DNA from: Neobacillus mesonae
GTDB lineage: Bacteria > Bacillota > Bacilli > Paenibacillales > Paenibacillaceae
Direction: 5' to 3'
NCBI GenBank assembly: GCA_023715865.1
Contig: JAMBOW010000012.1
Span: forward strand, 1 to 63,957
Length of the DNA stretch: 63,957 nucleotides
The notes beneath the pieces are model-generated. The model made no database searches, was not told the origin of the DNA, and worked only from the letters and a program-made list of their open reading frames with translations. A program made the position numbers and the translations under genes. Below are positions 15,345-23,670 of this stretch, in pieces (within the stretch, counting starts at the first letter, position 1; the number at the start of each line of letters is the position of its first letter).

Positions 15345-16232
15345 GTGAAAAATATAGATGAGATTGCAACGCCGAGACGAACGAAAGAGATAATTGCAAA
15401 ACACGGATTTTCTTTCAAGAAAAGCCTGGGTCAAAACTTTCTGATCGATCAGAATATTCTTCACAAAATTGTAGATGCAGCTAATTTGGACAAGCAAAAA
15501 GGCGCTCTTGAGATCGGGCCAGGTATTGGAGCTTTGACAGAGAAGCTGGCACAGGCTGCAGGGAAGGTGACGGCTGTTGAAATTGATCAGCGCTTGATCC
15601 CTATCCTGAAAGAAGTACTGGAACCCTATCCTAATATATATGTACATCATGGAGATGTTCTTAAAACAGATCTTCCTGAATTATTTGAAAAAAATTTTAA
15701 AGACATGGACAAGGTCAGCGTGGTCGCTAACTTGCCTTATTATGTAACGACACCCATTCTTATGCGGCTGCTGGAAGAGAAGCTGCCTCTCGACAGTATT
15801 GTCGTCATGATCCAAAAGGAGGTCGCAGAACGAATGGCCGCCTCACCAGGAACGAAGGATTACGGAACGCTCAGCATTGCTGTCCAATACTACAGCGAAC
15901 CTGAGCTGGTGTGTATCGTTCCCCATACCGTTTTTATTCCTCAACCTAACGTAGAGTCGGCAGTCATTAAATTAAAAGTGCGAGAGACCCCTCCGGTTAC
16001 GGTTAAGGATGAGAAGTTCTTCTTTGAAGTCGTCCATGCTTCTTTTGCTCAAAGACGGAAGACGATTGCCAATAATTTAAAGTCCCGCTTCTTTACGAAA
16101 GAGAACAGGGACCAATTAGAGCCTCTTCTGGAGACAGCAGGAATTGAGGCTGCAAGGCGCGGTGAGACGCTCAGCATTGAAGAGTTTGCACGTTTAAGCG
16201 ACGTCTTGATAGAAGCAGGGATAAGTCTCTAA
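15345..16232 (+). CDS. rsmA: 16S rRNA adenine dimethyltransferase KsgA
   Basis: Dimethylates A1518 and A1519 of 16S rRNA late in 30S assembly. The 295 residues carry the AdoMet motif ALEIGPGIGALTEKL, the acidic VEIDQR, DVLKTD, and the adenine-flipping NLPYY. GQNFLID near residue 33 is the family signature. I choose GTG 15345, 4 nt after rnmV, with GAGGG 11 nt upstream and MKNIDEIATPRRTKEI aligning with the family; GTG 15327 would overlap rnmV by 14 nt and lacks a binding site. Confidence 0.95.
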   Translation: MKNIDEIATPRRTKEIIAKHGFSFKKSLGQNFLIDQNILHKIVDAANLDKQKGALEIGPGIGALTEKLAQAAGKVTAVEIDQRLIPILKEVLEPYPNIYVHHGDVLKTDLPELFEKNFKDMDKVSVVANLPYYVTTPILMRLLEEKLPLDSIVVMIQKEVAERMAASPGTKDYGTLSIAVQYYSEPELVCIVPHTVFIPQPNVESAVIKLKVRETPPVTVKDEKFFFEVVHASFAQRRKTIANNLKSRFFTKENRDQLEPLLETAGIEAARRGETLSIEEFARLSDVLIEAGISL

Positions 16233-16341
16233 GACTAGCCAGGATTGAAGAGCGACCCATTACTCCTTCATCGAAATTGCCTAAAGGGATGAACCAATCC
16301 GGGGCAATGCCCATACCATAGGGTTAGAGGTGATAATGTTG

Positions 16342-17247
16342 ATGAATTTAGGAGACTTGGTCGTTCGGAAATCATATGGGGGAGACATTACTTTCCGAGT
16401 GGAGGGCCTCGAGGAGAATAAAGCTGTTATTAAAGGAACAGAGTTTAGACTCCTTGCTGATTCCCCTTTGGATGATCTTATAAAAGTGCCATATGAGCCC
16501 GAGACGAATAAAACCAGGCTGGCACATATTAAAGCAAATGAATCCTACTCGCTTTTGCAAAGGCACCGTCTGGAGCAGGCGCAGCGAAATCAGGCCGGGT
16601 TGGTCGATGAGTGGAATAAAGACACAGTGACAGAGTCCCCTTCTTACTTTGAAATGCCGGGCAAGGTGCTGCATTTGGACGGAGACCCCAATTACTTAAA
16701 AAAAAGCATGGCGTTGTATGAAAAGCTGCGTGTACCTGCAGAGGGACATTATGTCCATGAAGCATCCATGGCAGAAACGCTGTATCGGCTGCTGCCTCGT
16801 TCACGCCCTGACATCGTGGTTATTACAGGACATGATGGTGTGCTGAAGGGCAGGCAGCCCTATGATCTGTATAATATTAATCACTACAAAAATTCCTCTA
16901 ACTTTATTCAAGCTGTCCAAGTAGCACGGCAGTATGAATGGCATTTGGATGCACTAACGGTTGTAGCGGGTGCCTGTCAATCCCATTTTGAAGCATTGAT
17001 TCGTGCGGGGGCGAATTTCGCGAGCAGTCCGAGCCGAGTCCTTATTCATGCGCTTGATCCGGTTTATGTAGCGGCTAAGGCCGCCTTCACCTCTGTGAAG
17101 GAAACGATCAATATGAATGATATTATTCATCATACCATCAGCGGCAGTGATGGAGTCGGCGGGCTTGAATCCAGGGGGAGCTACCGGATTGGGCTGCCTC
17201 CGCTTCAGGATCTATCTACGTTAAAGATTACACCGGCAGCTATATAA
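16342..17247 (+). CDS. yabG: sporulation-specific protease YabG
   Basis: YabG is a mother-cell cysteine protease that trims spore coat and SpoIVA-related proteins late in sporulation. The 301 residues include PGKVLHLDGD, PDIVVITGHD, GACQSHFEALIRAGANFASSPSRV (around residues 213-236) with the conserved Cys and His, and HALDPVY. Three in-frame ATG/GTG codons lie close together; ATG 16342 is best placed after AGAGGTG and gives MNLGDLVVRKSYGGD as in Bacillus. A CATACCATA motif at 16312-16320 resembles a sigma-K -10 but is very close to the binding site. Confidence 0.93.
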   Translation: MNLGDLVVRKSYGGDITFRVEGLEENKAVIKGTEFRLLADSPLDDLIKVPYEPETNKTRLAHIKANESYSLLQRHRLEQAQRNQAGLVDEWNKDTVTESPSYFEMPGKVLHLDGDPNYLKKSMALYEKLRVPAEGHYVHEASMAETLYRLLPRSRPDIVVITGHDGVLKGRQPYDLYNINHYKNSSNFIQAVQVARQYEWHLDALTVVAGACQSHFEALIRAGANFASSPSRVLIHALDPVYVAAKAAFTSVKETINMNDIIHHTISGSDGVGGLESRGSYRIGLPPLQDLSTLKITPAAI

Positions 17248-17278
17248 GCAGGCTGTATGGAAAGCTAAGAACTAATTC

Positions 17279-17310
17279 GACCCCTTAATAATCGGGGGTC
17301 TTTTTTTTAT
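17279..17310 (+). terminator. terminator after yabG
   Basis: GACCCC pairs with GGGGTC across a 10 nt loop and is followed by eight T. Confidence 0.88.
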
Positions 17311-17388
17311 GAGAAGCACAAAGCTAACAATTTTTAAAACAAACGAATGGGATATTTCATCAAACTTGTGACTTTGCTAAAATATTCG

Positions 17389-17418
17389 TTGACAATATAT
17401 TTTTGATGCTGATATAAT
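17389..17418 (+). promoter_or_regulatory. upstream veg promoter (P1)
   Basis: TTGACA (17389-17394) and TATAAT (17413-17418), both perfect consensus, with an 18 nt spacer. Confidence 0.85.
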
Positions 17419-17430
17419 TATTTATTTAAT

Positions 17431-17459
17431 TTGACAATCTCTGTAAAACCTTGTATAAT
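17431..17459 (+). promoter_or_regulatory. downstream veg promoter (P2)
   Basis: TTGACA (17431-17436) and TATAAT (17454-17459) with the ideal 17 nt spacer. It lies 28 nt before the veg start, so the leader is very short. The veg promoter of Bacillus is one of the strongest known. Confidence 0.92.
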
Positions 17460-17486
17460 GGACAAGGAAAGAGGTGGTCGTTAGCC

Positions 17487-17765
17487 ATGGCTAAAAATTC
17501 GCTATTGGATATCAAACGCAGTCTCGACGCTCATGTTGGCCAGAAGATATTACTTCGTGCAAACGGTGGACGCCGTAAGACAATCGAGCGTACTGGTGTA
17601 TTGGAAGAAACGTACCCTTCTGTTTTTATTGTCAAGCTAGATCAAGAACAGCAAACGTTTAAACGGGTGTCTTACAGTTACGCCGATATATTGACTGATG
17701 CAGTGCAGGTTTCGGTATACGATCCTGAGCAAGTGCCCAGCGAAATATCGTACAATGAAGTGTAA
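17487..17765 (+). CDS. veg: Veg protein
   Basis: A small, highly expressed Firmicute protein (92 residues) that stimulates biofilm matrix genes in Bacillus subtilis, reportedly by antagonising SinR. The family core RANGGRRKTIERTGVLEETYP (about 30-50) and VSYSYADILTD are present. I start at ATG 17487, after AAAGAGGTGG, giving MAKNSLLDIKRSLD. The short C-terminal tail is acidic. It is monocistronic, with two consensus promoters and its own terminator. Confidence 0.95.
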   Translation: MAKNSLLDIKRSLDAHVGQKILLRANGGRRKTIERTGVLEETYPSVFIVKLDQEQQTFKRVSYSYADILTDAVQVSVYDPEQVPSEISYNEV

Positions 17766-17778
17766 GCTTGATTTTAAG

Positions 17779-17818
17779 GTGGTCTCGTCCATATAAGGGC
17801 GGGGCCATCTTTTTTTAG
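17779..17818 (+). terminator. terminator after veg
   Basis: A 13 bp stem (GGTGGTCTCGTCC with GGGCGGGGCCATC, several G-T pairs) and seven T. Confidence 0.9.
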
Positions 17819-17834
17819 TTTTATGGCAGCGGGC

Positions 17835-17863
17835 GCATATCTTAGCTTGCATGAGACATACTA
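17835..17863 (+). promoter_or_regulatory. sigma-G promoter of sspF
   Basis: CATACTA (17857-17863) is the exact sigma-G -10 and GCATA (17835-17839) fits the -35, 17 nt apart. Forespore expression suits an SASP gene. Confidence 0.72.
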
Positions 17864-17906
17864 ACGGTGCATGAAATTATCAGTCCCCTAATAAGGAGGA
17901 AACCTC

Positions 17907-18089
17907 ATGAGCCGCCGAAGACGCAGTGTAATGTCTGAAGAACTCAAGTATGAGCTCGCAAAGGACTTGGGCTTCTATGATACCGTTCAACAAGAAGGAT
18001 GGGGCGGAATAAAAGCCAAGGATGCGGGAAATATGGTGAAGCGGGCCATTCAGCTTGCCGAAGAGGCAGCACGTAAAGGCCAAGGTTAA
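17907..18089 (+). CDS. sspF: small acid-soluble spore protein SspF
   Basis: An alpha/beta-type SASP relative of 60 residues that coats forespore DNA. LKYELAKDLGFYDTVQQEGW and GGIKAKDAGNMVKRAI are the conserved helices; the N-terminus MSRRRR is basic. Unlike major SASPs it is single-copy here. AAGGAGGAAACC lies before the ATG. A sigma-G promoter and a strong terminator make it a one-gene unit, in the same place as in Bacillus. Confidence 0.95.
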   Translation: MSRRRRSVMSEELKYELAKDLGFYDTVQQEGWGGIKAKDAGNMVKRAIQLAEEAARKGQG

Positions 18090-18093
18090 CTAC

Positions 18094-18122
18094 AAGGGCT
18101 CCCTGAACATCAGGGGGCTTTT
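18094..18122 (+). terminator. terminator after sspF
   Basis: AAGGGCTCCCTGA pairs with TCAGGGGGCTTTT (3 nt loop ACA) and ends in a T run. Confidence 0.9.
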
Positions 18123-18167
18123 ATACATTTCGCTGGTTAAACAGCAAATGTGAGCTCGAAGTATGAC

Positions 18168-18196
18168 TTGACAGCGTGCTTTTGATATAATATGTT
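18168..18196 (+). promoter_or_regulatory. promoter of ispE
   Basis: TTGACA (18168-18173) followed after 17 nt by TATGTT (18191-18196). A TATAAT at 18186-18191 is too close to this -35 to pair with it. Confidence 0.6.
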
Positions 18197-18235
18197 AAGT
18201 TGTCTTGAGGGAAAAGCTGAGGGTGGGTGAACGCC

Positions 18236-19090
18236 TTGAAAATTTATGAAAAAGCTCCTGCGAAAATTAATTTAATGTTGGATGTATTACATAAAAGAAG
18301 CGATGGTTATCATGAAGTTGAGATGATTATGACTATGGTCGATCTTGCTGACCGGATTGAAATGTCGGAAATAAAGCGGGATACGATCATGATATCAAGC
18401 CAGGCAGGGTATATCCCTTTAGATGAGAAGAACCTGGCCTTCCAAGCAGCAAAGCTGGTGAAGGAGAGATATGACGTCAAGAAAGGCGTTTATATTCATC
18501 TGGACAAGAAGATACCGGTGGCAGCTGGACTAGCAGGAGGAAGCAGCGACGCTGCAGCCACTTTGCGGGGCTTAAACAAACTGTGGGGTCTTGGCATCTC
18601 GGATGAAGAGCTTAGGCTTCTTGGTGCTGAACTAGGGTCAGATGTCCCTTTTTGTATTACAGGAGGGACCGCACTCGCAACAGGCAGAGGAGAGATGCTG
18701 AAACAACTGCCGAATCCACCTCAATGCTGGGTCGTGCTGGCCAAGCCTCCGATTAATGTATCCACTGCAGAGGTATATGGCCGGGTCCGCAGCGATCAGA
18801 TCGAGAATCATCCATCGGCCATTAGGATGGAAAATGCCATCCGCAATCAGTCATTTGCCGCAGTTTGTAAGGAACTGGGTAATGTATTAGAGGATGTAAC
18901 TTTAAAGCTGCATCCAGAGGTAGGACAATTGAAGGAAGCGATGATAAAGCTGGGTGCAGACGGTGTTCTTATGTCCGGAAGCGGTCCCACTGTTTTTGGT
19001 CTCGTTTCCAAAGAATCAAAGGTGCCAAGAATATATAATGGTCTTCGGGGCTTCTGTAAAGAGGTTTATGCAGTAAGATTACTGACATAG
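18236..19090 (+). CDS. ispE: 4-(cytidine-5'-diphospho)-2-C-methyl-D-erythritol kinase
   Basis: GHMP kinase of the MEP isoprenoid pathway; it phosphorylates CDP-methylerythritol with ATP. The 284 residues show KAPAKINL (substrate site, near the N-terminus), PVAAGLAGGSSDAAATL (ATP-binding GHMP motif) and MSGSGPTVFG (motif 3). I choose TTG 18236, 9 nt after GAGGGTGG, so the protein begins MKIYEKAPAKINL as in the family; GTG 18227 is too close to that site. purR follows under its own promoter. Confidence 0.94.
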   Translation: MKIYEKAPAKINLMLDVLHKRSDGYHEVEMIMTMVDLADRIEMSEIKRDTIMISSQAGYIPLDEKNLAFQAAKLVKERYDVKKGVYIHLDKKIPVAAGLAGGSSDAAATLRGLNKLWGLGISDEELRLLGAELGSDVPFCITGGTALATGRGEMLKQLPNPPQCWVVLAKPPINVSTAEVYGRVRSDQIENHPSAIRMENAIRNQSFAAVCKELGNVLEDVTLKLHPEVGQLKEAMIKLGADGVLMSGSGPTVFGLVSKESKVPRIYNGLRGFCKEVYAVRLLT

Positions 19091-19131
19091 GCTAAATTTT
19101 TTCCATATTTAGTATATAATCGAATTGATTG

Positions 19132-19161
19132 TTGTACAAATACGTACAAAAATGATATATT
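19132..19161 (+). promoter_or_regulatory. purR promoter with an inverted repeat over the -35
   Basis: TTGTAC (19132-19137) and TATATT (19156-19161), 18 nt apart, form a likely promoter. TTGTAC-N6-GTACAA at 19132-19149 is a perfect inverted repeat on the -35, a plausible operator. Further down, AATTATTCGGATT (19169-19181) resembles a reverse half PurBox (CCGAA core). Confidence 0.4.
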
Positions 19162-19206
19162 GAATTGTAATTATTCGGATTTGGAAGTAGATCGTGAGGA
19201 ATCGAC

Positions 19207-20040
19207 GTGAAGAAATTAAAGAGAAGCGCTCGTTTAGTAGAAATGACACAATATTTGCTTTCGAGACCACATACACTGATTCCCTTAACGACTTTTGCTG
19301 AGCGTTATGGAGCGGCGAAATCTTCGATCAGCGAAGATCTTGCCATTATCAAGGAAGTATTTGAGGAAGAAGGTATGGGGGATTTGCAGACGCTTGCCGG
19401 TGCAGCCGGCGGAGTGAAGTTTATGCCAAAAATGTCCTTGGAACGTTCTCTCTCCTTTATACAAAATTTGTGTGAGCAGCTCGAACAGCCTGACCGGATA
19501 TTGCCTGGCGGATATTTGTACATGTCCGATTTGCTAGGTCAGCCGGCAATGACTAACGAGATCGGAAAGATTATGGCGACCGCATTTGCAAATCGTGATA
19601 TTGATGTAGTGATGACTGTGGAAACAAAGGGCATTCCACTTGCATATGCTGTGGGCTCCCAGCTGAATCTTCCTGTAGTCCTAGTCAGACGAGATCATCA
19701 AGTGACGGAAGGCTCAGCTGTAAGCATCAATTATGTATCCGGTTCGCACAAGAGCCTGCATACGATGTCCTTGTCGAGAAGGGCACTCCGCGAAAAGTCC
19801 CGTGTACTGATCGTGGATGATTTTATGAAGGCTGGCGGCACGGTTCAAGGTATGATTGATTTATTGGGTGAATTTAATGCTGAGGTTGCGGGAGTCGGGG
19901 TACTCGTAGAATCGGGCGAAGTGGATTCGGAAGAACGTTTACTGCATGACTATATTTCACTTGCCACACTTACGGCAGTGGATTCAAAGACAAAGCAAAT
20001 ATCAGTAGAGCCAGGTAATTATTTCAAACGGAGTGAATGA
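19207..20040 (+). CDS. purR: purine operon repressor PurR
   Basis: Represses purine genes in Firmicutes by binding PurBoxes; PRPP relieves it. The 277 residues have a winged-helix N-terminal domain (about 1-75, with TFAERYGAAKSSISEDL) and a phosphoribosyltransferase-like domain with the PRPP loop VLIVDDFMKAGGT (about 200-212). GTG start at 19207 after GTGAGGAATC. In Bacillus yabJ follows purR; here it is missing and spoVG comes next. The upstream CCGAA element hints at autoregulation. Confidence 0.95.
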   Translation: MKKLKRSARLVEMTQYLLSRPHTLIPLTTFAERYGAAKSSISEDLAIIKEVFEEEGMGDLQTLAGAAGGVKFMPKMSLERSLSFIQNLCEQLEQPDRILPGGYLYMSDLLGQPAMTNEIGKIMATAFANRDIDVVMTVETKGIPLAYAVGSQLNLPVVLVRRDHQVTEGSAVSINYVSGSHKSLHTMSLSRRALREKSRVLIVDDFMKAGGTVQGMIDLLGEFNAEVAGVGVLVESGEVDSEERLLHDYISLATLTAVDSKTKQISVEPGNYFKRSE

Positions 20041-20164
20041 CACAGAATTTTGACAAGTTGTATACGATAAAATATCGATCTTTCAGAGGTTTTGTCGAAA
20101 AACTCTTCTTTTGAACTAAAACGAAAAAATTCCTTAAATTAGGACATTTTTATGGAAATAAAAA

Positions 20165-20193
20165 GAAGGATTTTCCGCATGCTGTGTGGAATT
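20165..20193 (+). promoter_or_regulatory. sigma-H promoter of spoVG
   Basis: AGAAGGATTT (20164-20173) and GTGGAATT (20186-20193), 12 nt apart, match the sigma-H pattern RnAGGAWWW and RnnGAAT. The spoVG promoter of Bacillus subtilis is the model sigma-H promoter and reads almost the same. Confidence 0.85.
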
Positions 20194-20231
20194 ATACACC
20201 AAGTTCCGATGGAAAAAGGTGGTGAACACAC

Positions 20232-20516
20232 ATGCAGATTACAGATGTCAGACTCCGCCGTGTCAACTCTGAGGGGAGAATGAAGGCAATAGCCTCGATT
20301 ACGATCGATAATGAGTTCGTAGTTCATGACATTCGCGTTATCGACGGTAACAATGGAATGTTTGTGGCTATGCCGAGCAAACGGACTCCCGATGGAGAAT
20401 TCCGTGACATCGCCCATCCGATTTCTTCCGGTACGCGCGAGAAGATTCAAGCGGCTGTTTTAGCTGAATACGAACGTGCTGCGACTGAGGAAGAGGTTAT
20501 CGAGGAAGGCGCATAA
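20232..20516 (+). CDS. spoVG: SpoVG RNA/DNA-binding regulator
   Basis: A 94-residue regulator that binds nucleic acids; in Bacillus it helps septation and cortex formation during sporulation. MQITDVRLRRV, ASITIDNEFVVHDIRVIDG and MPSKRTPDGEFRDIAHPI are the family blocks; the tail is acidic. AAAGGTGGTG precedes the ATG. Driven by the sigma-H promoter; a very long terminator follows. Confidence 0.97.
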   Translation: MQITDVRLRRVNSEGRMKAIASITIDNEFVVHDIRVIDGNNGMFVAMPSKRTPDGEFRDIAHPISSGTREKIQAAVLAEYERAATEEEVIEEGA

Positions 20517-20534
20517 GAACATTATTGGGGTTCG

Positions 20535-20576
20535 AAAGAAAAGAGAGTCATTTTATGGCTCTCTTTTCTTTTTTTC
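20535..20576 (+). terminator. terminator after spoVG
   Basis: AAAGAAAAGAGAG pairs with CTCTCTTTTCTTT around an 11 nt loop; more T follow. Confidence 0.9.
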
Positions 20577-20778
20577 AAGAATGAAGTATATTCTTTAGTG
20601 AGCAATATTGGCGCACAGGCTAATTCCCTCCCATGATGTGGATTAGGGGACGCTTATTTGTGCCCAATTTAATGTTGAATAGACCGTTATTCCTTTCCCA
20701 CGAATGTGGAATGGGATCCTTTTCGTTCTTTTTATAGAATGGATAACATTACAATTTCAGCGTAGGAGGTCGGGCTTG

Positions 20779-22176
20779 TTGAAGAAAATGGCTATTGTAC
20801 TTGCCGCCGGGCAGGGCAAACGAATGAAGTCCAAATTGTATAAGGTGCTGCATCCTGTATGCGGGAAACCGATGGTTGGTCATGTGTTAGATACAGTTAA
20901 ACGTGCAGGTGTTACTCAGAATGTAGTTGTGGTAGGTCATGGTGCAGAAGCCGTTCAATCCTTTTTGGGCGATTCAGCAGAATACGTACTGCAAGAGCAG
21001 CAGCTTGGCACAGGACATGCCGTTAAGCAGGCTAAGGATTTGCTCGGTTCAGAGGAAGGGACCACGATTGTCATTTGCGGCGACACCCCGCTCGTTACAA
21101 GTGAAACACTTGATGGCCTGATGCAGTTGCATGAAGGCCGCGGTGCGGCAGCGACAATTCTGACTGCTCACATGGACAACCCTGCAGGGTATGGACGAGT
21201 GATTCGGGGAGAAGACGGCTCCGTAATCAAAATTGTTGAACAAAAGGACTGCAACGAAGAAGAAGATGCAGTTCAAGAGATTAATACAGGCACCTATTGC
21301 TTTGATAATGCAAAGCTGTTTGCAGCCCTCGATAAAGTAACGAATAACAATGCACAGCAGGAATACTACCTCACGGATGTTGTGGGTATTTTCCGTGAAG
21401 CAGGTGAAACGGTTGAAGCCTTTATGACTGAGGATGTTGCAGAGTCGATTGGCGTTAATGATCGTGTAGCTCTTTCTATGGCAGAGGGATATATGCGCGA
21501 ACGACTTGCCCGCAAGCATATGCTGAACGGTGTAACCATTATTGATCCTTCTTCCACCTACATCGGTGCAGATGTTGAAATTGGTCCCGATACTGTGTTG
21601 TACCCTGGAACTATTCTTAAGGGCAGCACCAAGATTGGTGAGCAATCGGTAATTGGTCCGAATTCAGACATCGATAACAGCATCATTGGCGATAACGTTA
21701 CCGTTAAGCAGTCGGTGCTAGTGGATGCAGAAGTGGGTAATGAAACATCAGTAGGGCCTTTTGCATATTTGCGTCCAGGTACAAAGCTTGGAGAACAAGT
21801 GAAGGTTGGCGACTTTGTAGAAATCAAAAATGCGACCATCGACAATGGCTCCAAAGTGTCTCACTTAAGCTATGTAGGTGATGCCAAGGTCGGGAAGAAC
21901 GTGAATATCGGCTGCGGCGCAATAACTGTGAACTACGATGGTTATAATAAATCTGTCACAGAAATTGAAGATGATGCCTTTGTGGGCAGTAACGTGAATT
22001 TGATTGCACCTGTTAAAGTAGGTAAAGGTGCTTATGTTGTTGCAGGTTCAACGATTACACAGGCAGTTCCCGAGAATGATCTTGCCATTGCAAGAACACG
22101 CCAGGAGAATAAACCAGGCTATGCGGAGAAAATTCGCGGACGGGCAAAAGCCAAGAAGAATAATGCTAAATCATAG
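20779..22176 (+). CDS. glmU: bifunctional GlmU (N-acetylglucosamine-1-P uridyltransferase / acetyltransferase)
   Basis: Makes UDP-GlcNAc for peptidoglycan and teichoic acids: acetylates GlcN-1-P, then transfers UMP from UTP. The 465 residues begin with the uridyltransferase signature LAAGQGKRMKSKLYKVLHP and end with the left-handed beta-helix of hexapeptide repeats (about 250-440), including NIGCGAITVNYDG and the acetyl-CoA site. Two TTG codons (20776, 20779) and ATG 20788 are in frame; AGGAGG at 20764-20769 is best spaced for 20779, giving MKKMAIVLAAG. prs follows after 90 nt, as in Bacillus gcaD-prs. Confidence 0.95.
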   Translation: MKKMAIVLAAGQGKRMKSKLYKVLHPVCGKPMVGHVLDTVKRAGVTQNVVVVGHGAEAVQSFLGDSAEYVLQEQQLGTGHAVKQAKDLLGSEEGTTIVICGDTPLVTSETLDGLMQLHEGRGAAATILTAHMDNPAGYGRVIRGEDGSVIKIVEQKDCNEEEDAVQEINTGTYCFDNAKLFAALDKVTNNNAQQEYYLTDVVGIFREAGETVEAFMTEDVAESIGVNDRVALSMAEGYMRERLARKHMLNGVTIIDPSSTYIGADVEIGPDTVLYPGTILKGSTKIGEQSVIGPNSDIDNSIIGDNVTVKQSVLVDAEVGNETSVGPFAYLRPGTKLGEQVKVGDFVEIKNATIDNGSKVSHLSYVGDAKVGKNVNIGCGAITVNYDGYNKSVTEIEDDAFVGSNVNLIAPVKVGKGAYVVAGSTITQAVPENDLAIARTRQENKPGYAEKIRGRAKAKKNNAKS

Positions 22177-22266
22177 TATTGCCGCTGCTTATGGAGCAGC
22201 GCCGACATTTAACAAAGCAGATCTATAAATAGATTCCAATGAACCAGCACGGAGGTTTTTTATTTT

Positions 22267-23220
22267 ATGACTTATTTTGATTCCAAATTAAAAATATTCA
22301 CATGTAACTCGAACCCAAAGCTTGCACACCAAATTGCTGATTACATTGGTATTCCAATGGGCGAATCCCATACGACCAGTTTCAGCGACGGTGAAATTCA
22401 AGTAAAGCTGTCTGAAAGTGTACGCGGCAGCCATGTTTATATCGTTCAATCAACTTGTGCTCCGGTAAATGATAACTTGATGGAAATGCTGGTCATGATC
22501 GACGCATTGAAACGCGCATCAGCCAAGACAATCAATGTCGTCATTCCTTACTATGGATATGCAAGACAAGACCGTAAAGCACGTTCTAGAGATCCAATCA
22601 CTGCAAAACTTGTAGCCAACCTGATTGAAAAAGCAGGAGCGACACGTGTTATTGCAATGGACCTTCATGCAATGCAAATTCAAGGATTTTTTGATATTCC
22701 GGTGGACCATATGCTGGCTGTTCCGATTTTGGCACAGTATTTCCGTTCCAAACAAATTGAGAATCCGGTTGTTGTCTCTCCTGACCACGGCGGCGTTGTT
22801 CGTGCCCGCAAGCTTGCGGACTTCTTGAATGCACCGCTCGCTATTATCGATAAGCGCAGACCGGAGCCTAACGTGAGCGAAGTGATGAACATTATCGGTA
22901 ATATTGAAGGTAAGACAGCCATCTTGATCGATGATATTATCGACACTGCGGGCACTATTGTGCTGGGTGCCAACGCATTGATGGAGGGCGGAGCCAAGGA
23001 AGTGTATGCTTGCTGTACACACCCGGTATTATCGGGTCCTGCGATGGAGCGTCTTGAGAATTCACCGCTGAAGGAAGTGGTTGTAACGGATACGATTCCA
23101 ATTACACACGATAATCCTACGAAGAAGCTAAATGTACTTTCCGTAGCTCCGCTGCTTGGCGAAGCCATTATTCGGGTTCACGAGGAATTGTCCATCAGCA
23201 AGCTGTTTGAAATCGAATAA
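22267..23220 (+). CDS. prs: ribose-phosphate pyrophosphokinase
   Basis: Makes PRPP from ribose-5-phosphate and ATP, the precursor for purines, pyrimidines, NAD, His and Trp. The 317 residues show FSDGEIQVKL, the catalytic flexible loop YYGYARQDRKARSRDPITAK (about 98-117), DLHAMQIQGFFDIPVDH and the PRPP motif ILIDDIIDTAGTI (about 219-231). CACGGAGG precedes the ATG. In Bacillus ctc follows; here a small minus-strand gene lies in that place. Confidence 0.97.
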   Translation: MTYFDSKLKIFTCNSNPKLAHQIADYIGIPMGESHTTSFSDGEIQVKLSESVRGSHVYIVQSTCAPVNDNLMEMLVMIDALKRASAKTINVVIPYYGYARQDRKARSRDPITAKLVANLIEKAGATRVIAMDLHAMQIQGFFDIPVDHMLAVPILAQYFRSKQIENPVVVSPDHGGVVRARKLADFLNAPLAIIDKRRPEPNVSEVMNIIGNIEGKTAILIDDIIDTAGTIVLGANALMEGGAKEVYACCTHPVLSGPAMERLENSPLKEVVVTDTIPITHDNPTKKLNVLSVAPLLGEAIIRVHEELSISKLFEIE

Positions 23221-23239
23221 GATCTGCTATGAGGTAATA

Positions 23240-23280
23240 AGAAAAAGGGGTTACGTTGTCTGCTCAGACAATGTAACCCC
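23240..23280 (-). terminator. terminator facing the small minus-strand gene
   Basis: GGGGTTACGTTGTCT pairs with AGACAATGTAACCCC over a 4 nt loop. On the minus strand it is followed by TTTTTC, while no T run follows on the + strand. It may still also stop prs transcription. Confidence 0.85.
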
Positions 23281-23300
23281 TGTCGGCGTATGTGGTTCTT

Positions 23301-23501
23301 TTAGAAACCAGGCCTGGAAATGAAATGATGGTGAGACCGGTTGAACAAAATACCGTTGATTTCAACAAACTGTCCATCGTAGTGGGTGATAAAGCCGATC
23401 TCAACATGTTTGCCATGGTCATACACTTGTACCGGTATGGCCTGTTCCAAATGGTGCTGAAACTGGGACGGCTGCGTTAGACGTTCTATATCATGGCGCA
23501 T
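23301..23501 (-). CDS. small conserved-looking protein of unknown function
   Basis: I do not recognise this 66-residue protein. It starts MRHDIERLTQPSQF, has a beta-rich middle (VQVYDHGKHVEIGFITHYDG) and ends FISRPGF with several histidines. Supporting evidence is an AAAGGATG ribosome-binding site 10 nt before the ATG in the coding direction, and a strong minus-strand terminator 20 nt after its stop. A longer form from 23549 adds 16 residues but has no binding site. It lies between prs and pth, where Bacillus has ctc, and runs against both. Confidence 0.66.
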   Translation of the reverse strand: MRHDIERLTQPSQFQHHLEQAIPVQVYDHGKHVEIGFITHYDGQFVEINGILFNRSHHHFISRPGF

Positions 23502-23670
23502 GACCGGTTCATCCTTTCTTGCTGCTTGCTTTTCATAAATCTTGTACAATTGTTTTTATTGTAAAGTGAAACAGCGCCTAAGTCCAATTCGTTATTTAAC
23601 ATACCGTTATTTAACCTTAGTTTGTATTACTTATCCTTAAATTCAAAATGATCAGGAAGGAGCCCCTTAT

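Noticed and set aside
16292..16320. Sigma-K promoter for yabG (AAC-17-CATACCATA)
   Set aside because: The start of transcription would fall on the ribosome-binding site, leaving almost no leader; kept only as a remark.
18186..18191. TATAAT before ispE as the -10
   Set aside because: It is only 12 nt from TTGACA, too close for that -35.
20577..20778. A riboswitch before glmU
   Set aside because: Short imperfect repeats only; no conserved riboswitch core was recognised.
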